Source of the DNA: an uncultured Flavobacteriaceae bacterium
GTDB lineage: Bacteria; Bacteroidota; Bacteroidia; Flavobacteriales; Flavobacteriaceae
Assembly (NCBI GenBank): GCA_943787365.1
Contig: CALSMD010000001.1
Coordinates: 124,001-188,000 of the forward strand
Length of the DNA: 64,000 bases
Reading direction: 5' to 3'
Part shown: piece after piece, positions 42,218-50,912 of the stretch
Numbering within the stretch: the first letter of the stretch is position 1
How the letters are laid out: every line of letters begins with the position of its first letter
Made by a program: the position numbers and the translations under genes
Notes under the pieces: generated by a model
Told to the model about the DNA's origin: nothing
What the model saw: the letters and a program-made list of their open reading frames with translations, nothing else
Database searches by the model: none

Positions 42218-44357
42218 TTAGTTTACAGGAAAGCCACGGTCGCGCATCAAGGCCTCTTTTTCAGCATCACGGCCTCTAAACAATCTGTAAGCTTCTGCAG
42301 GATCCATAGAGTTTCGTAGGTTCAAATAAATACTTCACCAAACGTTGGGCGACCTCTTTGTCATAAAACCCGCCTGGGGCTTCTTGAAACGCTTCTGCAG
42401 CATCGGCAGTCAGTACATCTGCCCACATATAGCCATAGTAAGCAGTGGCATAACCTTCCCCAGAAAATACATGTCCAAAATGAGGCGTGCGGTGACGCAT
42501 TGGAAGTTCTGTCGGCATTTTGAGGTCTGCTAAGGTTTGTCTTTCAAACGCATCAATATCAATGTTTTCAGGGTCTGCAAGGTGAAGTTTCATGTCCATC
42601 AATGCAGAAGCTAAATATTCAGTCGTTCCAAACCCTTGGTTAAACGTCGCTGCTTTTTTGATTTTTGCCACCAATTCTTGTGGAATCACAGCACCCGTTT
42701 TATAATGCACTAAAAACTGATTGATCACTTCGTCCGTGGACAACCAACGTTCTAACAATTGAGATTGAAACTCTGTATAATCTCTGACACCGCCGTTTAA
42801 AGTGGGGTATTTTACATTGGATGAAAAGAAGTGCAAAGCATGTCCAAACTCATGAAAAAAGGTGGTCGCATCGTCCCAGGAGACTAACAAGGCTTCACCT
42901 TCTGCAGGTTTCACAAAGTTGGAGTTGTTAGAAGCCAACACTGTTTTTTTACCATCAAAGGTGGTATGACTTCGGTAGGTGGTTGCCCACGCTCCAGAAC
43001 GTTTCCCTTGACGTGCATAGGGGTCTAGATACCAAAGTCCAATATGGGCTCCAGAATCTTTGTCCGTCACTTCCCAAACCTTTACATCCTCTTGGAAAAC
43101 AGGGACACTGCCTTCTGGCACTGGCGTAAACTCATAATTAAACAAACGTCCTGCGACGTAAAACATCGCATCTCTCAATTTGTCGAGTTGAAGGTATTGC
43201 TTCACTTCATCACTGTTTAAATCGTATTTTGCCACCCGTACTTTTTCGGCATAGAAACGGTAATCCCAAGGTTCAATCGTAATTTTCACGCCACTCGCAT
43301 TTGCCACCGCTTGCATGTCCGCCACTTCTTCATGAACACGCGCGATGGATGCTGGCCAAACGGCTTCCATCAAAGCCAACGCATTTTCGGGCGTTTTTGC
43401 CATGCGATCTTGTAAACGCCATTCGGCATAATTTTTATGTCCTAATAATTCTACACGTTCTCGACGTAATTTCAGAATTTGTGCGATGATGCTATTGTTA
43501 TCGTATTCATCTCCATTGTCACCACGTGCATAATAATTGGTCCACACTTGTTTTCTTAAATCTCTGTTTGTAGAATAGGTGAGGAATGGATCCATTGACG
43601 AACGCGAATTTGTAATCGCATAACTGCCTTCTTTTCCTTTTTCAGTGGCGATGGCGGCGGCAGATTTAATAAATCCTTCTGAAAGTCCATCCAACTGATC
43701 GTCATTTAAAAAGGTCACATAATTTTCTTCATCGTGAAGTACATTGTCTGAGAAGGTGTTATAGAGGGTTGATAATTCTTTGTCGATCGCTGCATAACGG
43801 GCTTTCTTTTCTGCACCTAATTCTGCACCACGCATGGCAAAACCGTTATACGTAAGTTCAACAACACGTTGTTGGTCGGCATCCAAAGGCGTCACTAAAG
43901 ACGCATCATAGACCGTTTTAATGCGTTCAAAAAGCGCTTTATTCTGATTGATTTTAGAAGAAAACTCAGACAGTTTTGGCGCGAGTACGCCTTGTATTTC
44001 TCTGAATTCAGGCGACGACATATTGGCACTCATAATTCCATAATAGGAAAACACACGGTCCAATTCTGCTCCTGAGCGTTCCATCGCTGCGATGGTGTTT
44101 TCAAAGGTGGCTGGCTCTGTTGAATTTGCAATGGCTTCGATCTCTGCAAGATTGAGTTCCATGCCTGTTTCTACGGCTTCTTGAATGTCATTCACAGTCA
44201 TTTTATCAAAGGCTGGAACGCCGCCGTAGGGGCCATTCCACTCTTGTAATAATACATTTTCAGCTTGTGTTTTCATGTCTTTTTTACAACTTATAATCAG
44301 GGTTAGAAGACTCAAACAAAAAACTTTGAGGTAAGATTTTGGTACAGTAATTTTCAT
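42218..44357 (-). CDS. M3-family peptidyl-dipeptidase lipoprotein, C-terminal frameshift
   Basis: Dcp/oligopeptidase F-type metallopeptidase. SPII signal with lipobox LTLIISC, so surface- or periplasm-anchored. Zn site HEFGH at residues 502-506 in TTFFHEFGHALHFF. The uninterrupted frame is 693 aa and ends at 42276 with KLYGSCRSLQIV, which does not fit the family. From about 42313 the canonical tail (SMDPAEAYRLFRGRDAEKEA, MRDRGF) continues in another frame to a stop at 42218. So a small indel near 42311-42320 changed the last 26 or so residues, or it is a sequencing error. Catalytic core intact. Confidence 0.88.
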
Positions 44358-44432
44358 GGTTTATGATTTTGAATGTTAAAATAGATTTTCACAATTTACT
44401 CAAAATATATTATACCCCTTGTAGATTTAAAA

Positions 44433-45122
44433 TTAATTTAAAATTTCAATTTTTCGGATGAATACATTTTGAAGTGGCCAATCGGAGGCATCGGTGGGAA
44501 CGGCAGCAATTTTATCCACCACCTCCATACCGCGAATCACTTTTCCGAAAATAGTATAATCACCATCTAAATGATGGGCTCCGCCTTGCTGCTGCACAAT
44601 GAAAAACTCAAAAGGGGAGGCCTTTTTGTAGGGGTTTTCTATGTTTTTGCTCGGCATACTGAGTATGCCACGGTCGTGTTTAAACCCTTTGTTGTGATCA
44701 TTAGGAAGTAAGTATTTCCCAATCTTCCGTCGTTTTAGGGACGTTTCTCGGTCATCGCTATTGCCCCCTTGAATGACAAAATTTTGAATGACTCTGTAAA
44801 ATTGAGTCCCGTCGAAATACTGTTTTTTTATGAGGTATATAAAGTTAGAGCGGTGGAACTTAGTCGCCTCAAACAATTGGACATCAATGGTTCCAAAATC
44901 GGTGGTGATTCTTATTGTGTCTTCTTTATGCTTTTGGTCGTAGTCCAAGAAAAACTCCATGACATTCGCATCGCTTAGAAGAAAGTTTGGTTTTTTTTCT
45001 TGAGGATTTGGTTCTTTTGTGATGGAAGTAGAGTCGTTTTTTTGGGGCTTGATTGTTTTTGTTTTCTTACCTTCACAACTCAACAAAACACAACTTAAAA
45101 AGAAAAGTAAAACTAGTCGCAT
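44433..45122 (-). CDS. Cyclophilin-type peptidyl-prolyl isomerase, lipoprotein
   Basis: 229 aa. SPII signal (LFFLSCVLLSCEGK). Cyclophilin domain from about residue 70: IRITTDFGTIDVQLFEATKFH, FYRVIQNFVIQGGNSDD (active-site Arg and QGG), FFIVQQQGGAHHLDGDYTIFGKVIRGMEVVDKI. Helps fold exported proteins. Divergent from the Nudix gene by 30 bases. Confidence 0.9.
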   Translation of the reverse strand: MRLVLLFFLSCVLLSCEGKKTKTIKPQKNDSTSITKEPNPQEKKPNFLLSDANVMEFFLDYDQKHKEDTIRITTDFGTIDVQLFEATKFHRSNFIYLIKKQYFDGTQFYRVIQNFVIQGGNSDDRETSLKRRKIGKYLLPNDHNKGFKHDRGILSMPSKNIENPYKKASPFEFFIVQQQGGAHHLDGDYTIFGKVIRGMEVVDKIAAVPTDASDWPLQNVFIRKIEILN

Positions 45123-45152
45123 GAATCGTATTAATTTATTGAACTGTAATAT

Positions 45153-45800
45153 ATGAGATTTAAGGCATTTGAAAAAGCGATTTCAGAAATAAATAAACTT
45201 AGTTTACCTGGCATAGAGACGCAGTTAAAAATGGCTCCTTCATTTCGAAAGCAATTAATGGAACGTTATAAAGAAGAACAGAAATCCGCAAAATTGGCGG
45301 CTGTTTTGGCGTTATTTTACCCGAGTAAAGAAGGGGAGACGCTCTTGGTTTTAATATTACGTAAATCCTATAAAGGGGTACATTCTGCGCAAGTGGGATT
45401 CCCAGGAGGAAAACCAGAACCCGAGGATGATGGGATGGAAGCCACCGCTTTGCGAGAGACTTGGGAAGAGATTGGTGTTTCTTCTGAAAAAATTAAAGTC
45501 CTCCGCGAATTGACCTCTATTTATATACCGCCCAGTAATTTTTTGGTATCTCTTTTTTTAGGGATTGCACATGCGCCACTGACGTTCACACTTCAACCTT
45601 CCGAAGTAGATGCAGTTCTGGAAGTGTCTTTGACAGACTTTATGGATGACAAGTCTGAGGTAGTCTCTGAAATATTAGCTGCGGATGGTACTGCCTACGA
45701 GGTACCGGCTTTTAAACTCAACGGACGTATTGTTTGGGGAGCGACCGCCATGATGTTGATAGAAATTAAATCAATGTTAAATCAAATTTTAAAAAAATAG
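45153..45800 (+). CDS. CoA pyrophosphatase-type Nudix hydrolase
   Basis: 215 aa. Nudix box in GGKPEPEDDGMEATALRETWEEIGV (about 89-113) preceded by VGFPGG, and the NuCoA-like context SAQVGFPGGK. This fits the NudL/Nudt7 group that cleaves CoA to 3',5'-ADP and phosphopantetheine. Followed by an acyltransferase gene with its own box. Confidence 0.88.
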   Translation: MRFKAFEKAISEINKLSLPGIETQLKMAPSFRKQLMERYKEEQKSAKLAAVLALFYPSKEGETLLVLILRKSYKGVHSAQVGFPGGKPEPEDDGMEATALRETWEEIGVSSEKIKVLRELTSIYIPPSNFLVSLFLGIAHAPLTFTLQPSEVDAVLEVSLTDFMDDKSEVVSEILAADGTAYEVPAFKLNGRIVWGATAMMLIEIKSMLNQILKK

Positions 45801-45802
45801 CT

Positions 45803-45810
45803 TACGTTTG
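45803..45810 (+). promoter_or_regulatory. Putative -7 box (TACGTTTG)
   Basis: TACGTTTG fits TAnnTTTG, 25 bases before the acyltransferase ATG at 45836. Confidence 0.45.
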
Positions 45811-45835
45811 CAGAATAACTTTTTTTAAAATTTTA

Positions 45836-46633
45836 ATGGGTCTTTTCAAGAAAAATATATTCGGTCAATTTTTATTCTTTAAAAAATGGATCATTCGAAT
45901 TGCAGGGGTATTAAGTCACCGACGTTACAGAGGATTTAACGAACTTCAGATAGAAGGCTCCGAAATTTTACGAAATTTACCCCAAAATAATGTCTTGTTT
46001 ATTTCTAACCATCAAACGTATTTTGCGGATGTGATGGCGATGTTTCATGTGTTTAACGCAGCCCTCAGCGGACGCGATGACAATATTAAAAACGTAGGCT
46101 ACTTGTGGAATCCGAAATTGAATGTCTATTTTGTAGCGGCGAAAGAAACCATGAAATCTGGATTTCTCCCAAAAATGTTTGCTCTTGCGGGGTCTATCAG
46201 TATTGAAAGAACGTGGCGTGCTTCTGGCGAAAACGTGAACCGACAGGTTAAAATGAGCGATATTTCTAATATCAATAAAGCTCTAACCGATGGCTGGGTG
46301 ATTACATTTCCTCAGGGAACCACCACTCCTTTTAAGCCCATTCGTAAAGGAACGGCACATATTATCAAGCATTACCAACCCATTGTTGTGCCAATTGTAA
46401 TTGATGGTTTTCGACGGTCGTTTGATAAAAAAGGCATCCGTGTGAAGAAGAAAAATATTCTTCAGTCGATGGAAATTAAAGTCCCTTTAGAGATTGATTA
46501 TGAAAAGGAATCGATTGAACAAATCGTAGAAAAAATTGAGTATGCGATTGAACAACATCCCTCATTCATGAAAGTGATTTCTCAAGAAGAATTGTTGGAA
46601 AAAGAATCGCTGAACAAAAAACGTAAATGGTAA
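45836..46633 (+). CDS. PlsC-type 1-acylglycerol-3-phosphate acyltransferase-like protein
   Basis: 265 aa. Acyltransferase motif I NHQTYFAD (HxxxxD, about residues 58-65) and motif III FPQGTTTP, a variant of FPEGTR. VVPIVIDGFRRSFDKKG follows. N-terminal part has one hydrophobic stretch. Likely phospholipid or ornithine/glycine-lipid acylation; exact acceptor open. Converges on the membrane-protein gene downstream. Confidence 0.85.
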   Translation: MGLFKKNIFGQFLFFKKWIIRIAGVLSHRRYRGFNELQIEGSEILRNLPQNNVLFISNHQTYFADVMAMFHVFNAALSGRDDNIKNVGYLWNPKLNVYFVAAKETMKSGFLPKMFALAGSISIERTWRASGENVNRQVKMSDISNINKALTDGWVITFPQGTTTPFKPIRKGTAHIIKHYQPIVVPIVIDGFRRSFDKKGIRVKKKNILQSMEIKVPLEIDYEKESIEQIVEKIEYAIEQHPSFMKVISQEELLEKESLNKKRKW

Positions 46634-46637
46634 ACGA

Positions 46638-47288
46638 TTACTCTGTTATCAATTCTTTTAAATCTTTGTAATTCGATTTTAAACGCTTCAATAAAACCCC
46701 ATAAATCAAATAGTAGAATCCTAATAAAAACACAGTAATAAGGACCATTGCGACGAGACTCAATCCAACGACTATCAGATAAAATACAGTAACATTTCCT
46801 TCACCTTCTGAATCGATTCTAGAGAGTGTGGTTAGAACTTCCGGGTTGTTTGTCAACTCAATATACACACCAATAACAATACAAATACACATGAAAACAA
46901 GATTAAAAATCACATAGTGTTTTACAGTTTTGCGTGTTTTTAAAATGCGTTCCATCAACATTTTTGTATTCTCTGTCGCTGAAATACTTTTGTAGTTTTT
47001 ATAGAAAACATAGAAGAAATAAATCAACACACCATATCCTAGGATCATAAGAGGATAGAGGATGTATTCGACATTATAACTCTGCATTTTCTCTAAATCT
47101 TCACTGCTATTAAAGGCGAATGAGAGGAGAGTCCAAAACGCAAATTCTAGCAGACTGATGATGAAAATCCATTTTACAATCGATGAAGAACGCTTATAAA
47201 TTAATTTATAAAGCTCCTCTTTGTTTAACTCGGGATAGTTTTTAGAAGACGTCTCCCAATCTTTTTTTAATAGCTCTAATTCATCCAT
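46638..47288 (-). CDS. Four-TM membrane protein, partner of sigma factor
   Basis: 216 aa. Hydrophobic segments near residues 38-60, 75-95, 120-142 and 175-200; short soluble N-terminus (LELLKKDWETSSKNYPELNKEELYKLI). No named domain. It begins two bases after the sigma stop, so it is cotranscribed and is a reasonable candidate anti-sigma or sensor. No zinc-binding HxxxCxxC motif is seen. Confidence 0.7.
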   Translation of the reverse strand: MDELELLKKDWETSSKNYPELNKEELYKLIYKRSSSIVKWIFIISLLEFAFWTLLSFAFNSSEDLEKMQSYNVEYILYPLMILGYGVLIYFFYVFYKNYKSISATENTKMLMERILKTRKTVKHYVIFNLVFMCICIVIGVYIELTNNPEVLTTLSRIDSEGEGNVTVFYLIVVGLSLVAMVLITVFLLGFYYLIYGVLLKRLKSNYKDLKELITE

Positions 47289-47290
47289 AC

Positions 47291-47785
47291 CTAAGAATTT
47301 AACTGGGTTTTTAGTTTTGTTTTAATTCGGTTCATTCGCACGCGAGCATTGACTTCACTAATCCCTAGTGTTTCACTAATTTCTTTATAATTTTTGTTTT
47401 CTAAATACAAGAAAACAATTCCTTTTTCGATGTCGTTTAACTTATGCACGGCAGCATAAATTAGTTTCAATTGTTCATCCTTGGTGTCATCATACTCCTC
47501 ATAAGAAAGCTTATAGGCGACAGGTTCAATACTCTGACTTTCGACCCGTCGCAAGGATTTTCGGTAGAGAGTGATGGAGGTGTTTAGACCCACTCGGTAC
47601 ATCCAAGTGCTAAATTTTGAGTCCCCTCTAAACTTCGGATACGCCTTCCATAACTGAATGGTTATCTCTTGAAACAAATCCTTATGCGCATCAGAATCAT
47701 TGGTATAAAGACTGCAAATTTTGTGCACGATGTTCTGGTGCTTTTGCAAAAGTTCTACAAAATTATGTTCTGATGATAATTTCAA
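47291..47785 (-). CDS. ECF-type RNA polymerase sigma factor
   Basis: 164 aa. Region 2: DLFQEITIQLWKAYPKFRGDSKFSTWMYRVGLN; region 4: EKGIVFLYLENKNYKEISETLGISEVNARVRMNRI. TTG start used because no ATG precedes the conserved residues; the start is less certain than the domain call. Downstream membrane protein forms a two-gene unit. Confidence 0.9.
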   Translation of the reverse strand: MKLSSEHNFVELLQKHQNIVHKICSLYTNDSDAHKDLFQEITIQLWKAYPKFRGDSKFSTWMYRVGLNTSITLYRKSLRRVESQSIEPVAYKLSYEEYDDTKDEQLKLIYAAVHKLNDIEKGIVFLYLENKNYKEISETLGISEVNARVRMNRIKTKLKTQLNS

Positions 47786-47849
47786 ATGTATTGGTTCGTT
47801 GAAGTGTTAGTATCTAAATGTAATAAATTGTTACTCAAATTATAAAAAA

Positions 47850-48734
47850 TTAAAGAGCTTCTTCTAGAAGTTCTCCGGCTTTAACGCTAAAAGCGAGTTG
47901 ATTTTGTCGTGGTGGGAATAAACATGTTGTAAATTCCGAATAGGCGCAGGGAGGATTAAAAAGATAATTAAAATCCAAAGTAACGGTTCCATCTGTTTCT
48001 GGAAGGTCAATATACATATAGCGTCCGCCTCCATAGGTGGTTTCTCCGGAAGTTAAATCTCCAACCATCACAAATCCTTCACTTCCGATATCTAAGCTGT
48101 AAGGTTCGCCCTCATACATAAAACGCAGTTGTCCAATAAAATCGGTGACGTCTGGGATCCCTAGTTTTGATTCTACAGATTCTAAACGTGCCGTTTCAAA
48201 ATAGTTAAAGTTGGCTTCAAAAATATAGTCACTATTAATATCATAATTTTTAAATCCTTTGAAGGCTTGAATGCCAGGATTTTTCAAATCCCAAACTCTC
48301 AGATATAATGCGCCTGATCGGGTAATCACTTGCCATTTTAGCTGCTTGTGAAAAAGCTGAACTGAATTTCCATTGGCATCAATTTCTAGTGGTAAAGTTT
48401 CTATTTCTTCATCTTGGGCATTGGTAATTTTGATGTTTTTAGCGGCATTAAACGTCAGTGCTTCTTCTGATAAATCGATGCTTCCAATGGTTTCTGCTAA
48501 ATTTTCAATAGGTAAAACAAATTCATTTGAAACTGCTTTCCCAAATGTATTGCTGGTAGAATCTAGCTTAAATAAACCTGTCAACTCTAAATATTTGACT
48601 CGGTTTTCGGCACGAATTTCACGGTTTTGGTTCAAAGCATCCATATACGCAGCATCCATAAGGTTCTGTTTAGTTCCCTCTTTGCAATTGAAAAAGAGTG
48701 TTATAAAACAGCCGATTATAAAATAGGATTTCAT
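47850..48734 (-). CDS. DUF1684 lipoprotein
   Basis: 294 aa. SPII-like signal (FIIGCFITLFFNCKEG). DUF1684 core: WQVITRSGALYLRVWDLKNPGIQAFKGFKNYDIN, GRYMYIDLP and FNPPCAYSEFTTCLFPPRQNQLAFSVKAGE. Often exported, function unknown. Five bases precede it to the DUF1456 gene's... order: this gene is upstream of no other close gene on the strand; the DUF1456 gene lies just before it. Confidence 0.82.
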   Translation of the reverse strand: MKSYFIIGCFITLFFNCKEGTKQNLMDAAYMDALNQNREIRAENRVKYLELTGLFKLDSTSNTFGKAVSNEFVLPIENLAETIGSIDLSEEALTFNAAKNIKITNAQDEEIETLPLEIDANGNSVQLFHKQLKWQVITRSGALYLRVWDLKNPGIQAFKGFKNYDINSDYIFEANFNYFETARLESVESKLGIPDVTDFIGQLRFMYEGEPYSLDIGSEGFVMVGDLTSGETTYGGGRYMYIDLPETDGTVTLDFNYLFNPPCAYSEFTTCLFPPRQNQLAFSVKAGELLEEAL

Positions 48735-48739
48735 CTGAA

Positions 48740-49003
48740 TTATTTTTTAGTGTCAGGTGTGGACTTCGAAGCCTTAGGTGGCATAGGTCCTCTTAAGTGA
48801 ATGATGAGTCCGTCTAAGAAATTCCTTAAAAACTGATCTCCACACTCCATATATTTGGGGTGGGTCTCGTTTCTAAAAATCGCATTTAGTTCACTTTTTG
48901 TGATTTTAAAATCTTTTAGACTGCAAATTTTTACAATATCGTCATCTCTTAATTTATGAGCGACTCTAAGTTTTTTGAATATATCGTTGTTGTTTAATCC
49001 CAT
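48740..49003 (-). CDS. DUF1456 (YehS-like) protein, short form
   Basis: 87 aa. NNDIFKKLRVAHKLRDDDIVKICSL and ITKSELNAIFRNETHPKYMECGDQFLRNFLDGLI match one DUF1456 repeat; E. coli YehS has two, so this is a half-length form. Five-base gap to the DUF1684 gene implies cotranscription. Function unknown. Confidence 0.82.
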   Translation of the reverse strand: MGLNNNDIFKKLRVAHKLRDDDIVKICSLKDFKITKSELNAIFRNETHPKYMECGDQFLRNFLDGLIIHLRGPMPPKASKSTPDTKK

Positions 49004-49028
49004 GCCCCAAAGGTAGTATTTTTATGAG

Positions 49029-50186
49029 TTAATCTTTTATTCTGTTGTCATCAAAAGCAGAGGGTAATAATTTAGGGATAAATTTCACAAATAGCGGCAA
49101 TAATAAAGCACCACCAGGTAATAAGAAAATGGCTAAACTTGGAATCGATTTTAAGAGGTCCAACAACTGTTCTTGCATTTGTTTTTGTTCGGCATCATTC
49201 AGCTCTCTTTGGGTCGATTGCGATAACAACTTCACCAATTCCTTGCTTTCTTTTAATTCTTTAAACAGGCGTTTGCTATTTCTTGAAATCAACTTACGCA
49301 CCATCAAACTGGTATGGTCATAAAAACTTTGCACACTGTTTTTGGAGTTTAAAAGTGCTATTTTGTTTTTATGCGTTTTATAAAATATTTCTACCGAAGT
49401 TATAGATTGATCAATTAGAGTCTTTGAAATTCCAAGATCAGATCCTAATATATTTAAAAATTCTTGTTCTGCTGCTTCAAGTTTGAGATCACTCCAAGTG
49501 GACATGCACGCCAAATCTAAATAATATAAAGATTCTAATTCTGAGGGAGCAGCATCTATAACCGTTTTATAGTTATGGGAAGCGTTTTCTGTGAATCGAA
49601 ATGAAGACTCTAAAAGTTTAATCAAACTGTCATCATAAGATGTTTTCAGCGATTTAGAATTTAAAGCCGTTAACACCAATGTTCTAATGGAATTTTCAAA
49701 CTGATTTAAATAAAGGATGGCGTTTTTTTCTCCTTTTAAATATTCTTGGTACGCCATCACATCCATAAATAGGAGGGCATTCGTCACAAAAAAACTAAAA
49801 TTTTTAGTCAGAATATTATTGTCAATATGAATGCGTTTATGAAGAATAGATTCTAGATTGTTCCCTAGAATGGTACGTATAAAGGTTGATTTATATAAGG
49901 TGATTTCTTTATAAAACTTTAATAAACTTTTTTCAAAGGGTTCAGTCGATTTCGTATTAGAATGGACTGCGTACAAGGCAATCACTAAATTGATTTTACA
50001 ACGCTCTTCCTTAGTATAATCTGGATTGTCAGCGATATGGCTAAGTGTGGCCATATTACTCCCATATAAAAACCCCACATTTCTAAGTTTTGGATACAAC
50101 TGCTCCAAAGACTCAAATTCATGTTCTGAATGTGCTTTGAGTAGCTTTAAAAGTTTCGTAATCCAACCGCTTCCTGATGGGTTCAT
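49029..50186 (-). CDS. LETM1-like protein
   Basis: 385 aa, mainly helical. The C-terminal segment DLLKSIPSLAIFLLPGGALLLPLFVKFIPKLLPSAF is the LETM1 ribosome-binding-like/membrane motif also found in eukaryotic mitochondrial LETM1. The long N-terminal region is unannotated helices. Bacteroidota members are sometimes called LETM1-related biofilm-associated protein; function unproven. Confidence 0.78.
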   Translation of the reverse strand: MNPSGSGWITKLLKLLKAHSEHEFESLEQLYPKLRNVGFLYGSNMATLSHIADNPDYTKEERCKINLVIALYAVHSNTKSTEPFEKSLLKFYKEITLYKSTFIRTILGNNLESILHKRIHIDNNILTKNFSFFVTNALLFMDVMAYQEYLKGEKNAILYLNQFENSIRTLVLTALNSKSLKTSYDDSLIKLLESSFRFTENASHNYKTVIDAAPSELESLYYLDLACMSTWSDLKLEAAEQEFLNILGSDLGISKTLIDQSITSVEIFYKTHKNKIALLNSKNSVQSFYDHTSLMVRKLISRNSKRLFKELKESKELVKLLSQSTQRELNDAEQKQMQEQLLDLLKSIPSLAIFLLPGGALLLPLFVKFIPKLLPSAFDDNRIKD

Positions 50187-50211
50187 TCTGCAACGTATTT
50201 GATGTAAAATT

Positions 50212-50239
50212 AAAAAAGCTACTCATTACAAGTAGCTTT
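50212..50239 (-). terminator. Terminator downstream of sodC
   Basis: 9-bp stem AAAGCTACT / AGTAGCTTT with seven-base loop; on the minus strand it is followed by six T. Placed 22 bases past the sodC stop. Confidence 0.85.
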
Positions 50240-50261
50240 GTATCGTTTTTTTTAAATTAAA

Positions 50262-50855
50262 TTATTCGATAATTCCTCCACAACTCACACGGCTGCCAGC
50301 AGCTCCTGAGGGTTGAGATGCAAAATCGTCCATACCTTGGTGCACAATAACGCCTTTGCCTAGGATATCTTTTGTGTCATCTCCACAGCCAATACACCAT
50401 TCATCTGTACTAAACTCAACGGTTGTATCATCCGCTGCGTTTTTAACCATAAAATTCCCAATATCTCCTTTGTGGTAGCCCGTTTCAGCACCCCATTTCC
50501 CATGTGGTTGCGCCGTTGGATTCCAATGCCCTCCAGCCGATTTCCCATCTGTAGATGTACAATCACCTGTTTTATGAATATGTATCGCATGAGATCCTTC
50601 GGAAAGTCCTTTGATGACCGCAGTCATCTGAACCATGCCGTTGGTTTCTACAAATTTAGCCGTTCCAGTCACTGTACTGTTACTTTTTGGGCTGAGAGCG
50701 ATTGTTAAAGAGCGCATCTTTTGAACGGGTTCTTGTTTTTGCTCGGTATTAAGCATGTCTTTGTCAGACGTATTTGTTTTTTTGACTTCTTGTTTACAGG
50801 ATAATACACTGAAAATAAGAAGTAAAGCTAGAATCGAATTTTTCATTTTTTTCAT
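50262..50855 (-). CDS. sodC: Cu,Zn superoxide dismutase, lipoprotein
   Basis: 197 aa. SPII signal LIFSVLSCKQEV. Metal site: HAIHIHKTGDCTS, GGHWNPTAQPHG, HKGDIGN and VIVHQGMDDF; C-terminal GSRVSCGGIIE closes the disulfide. All expected His/Asp are visible. Detoxifies superoxide in the periplasm. Own terminator; single-gene unit. Confidence 0.95.
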   Translation of the reverse strand: MKKMKNSILALLLIFSVLSCKQEVKKTNTSDKDMLNTEQKQEPVQKMRSLTIALSPKSNSTVTGTAKFVETNGMVQMTAVIKGLSEGSHAIHIHKTGDCTSTDGKSAGGHWNPTAQPHGKWGAETGYHKGDIGNFMVKNAADDTTVEFSTDEWCIGCGDDTKDILGKGVIVHQGMDDFASQPSGAAGSRVSCGGIIE

Positions 50856-50912
50856 TTTAAATTTAGTTCCTCGAAAGTTAGTTAAAAAATCGCAACCGCA
50901 TAAGAATGGAGT

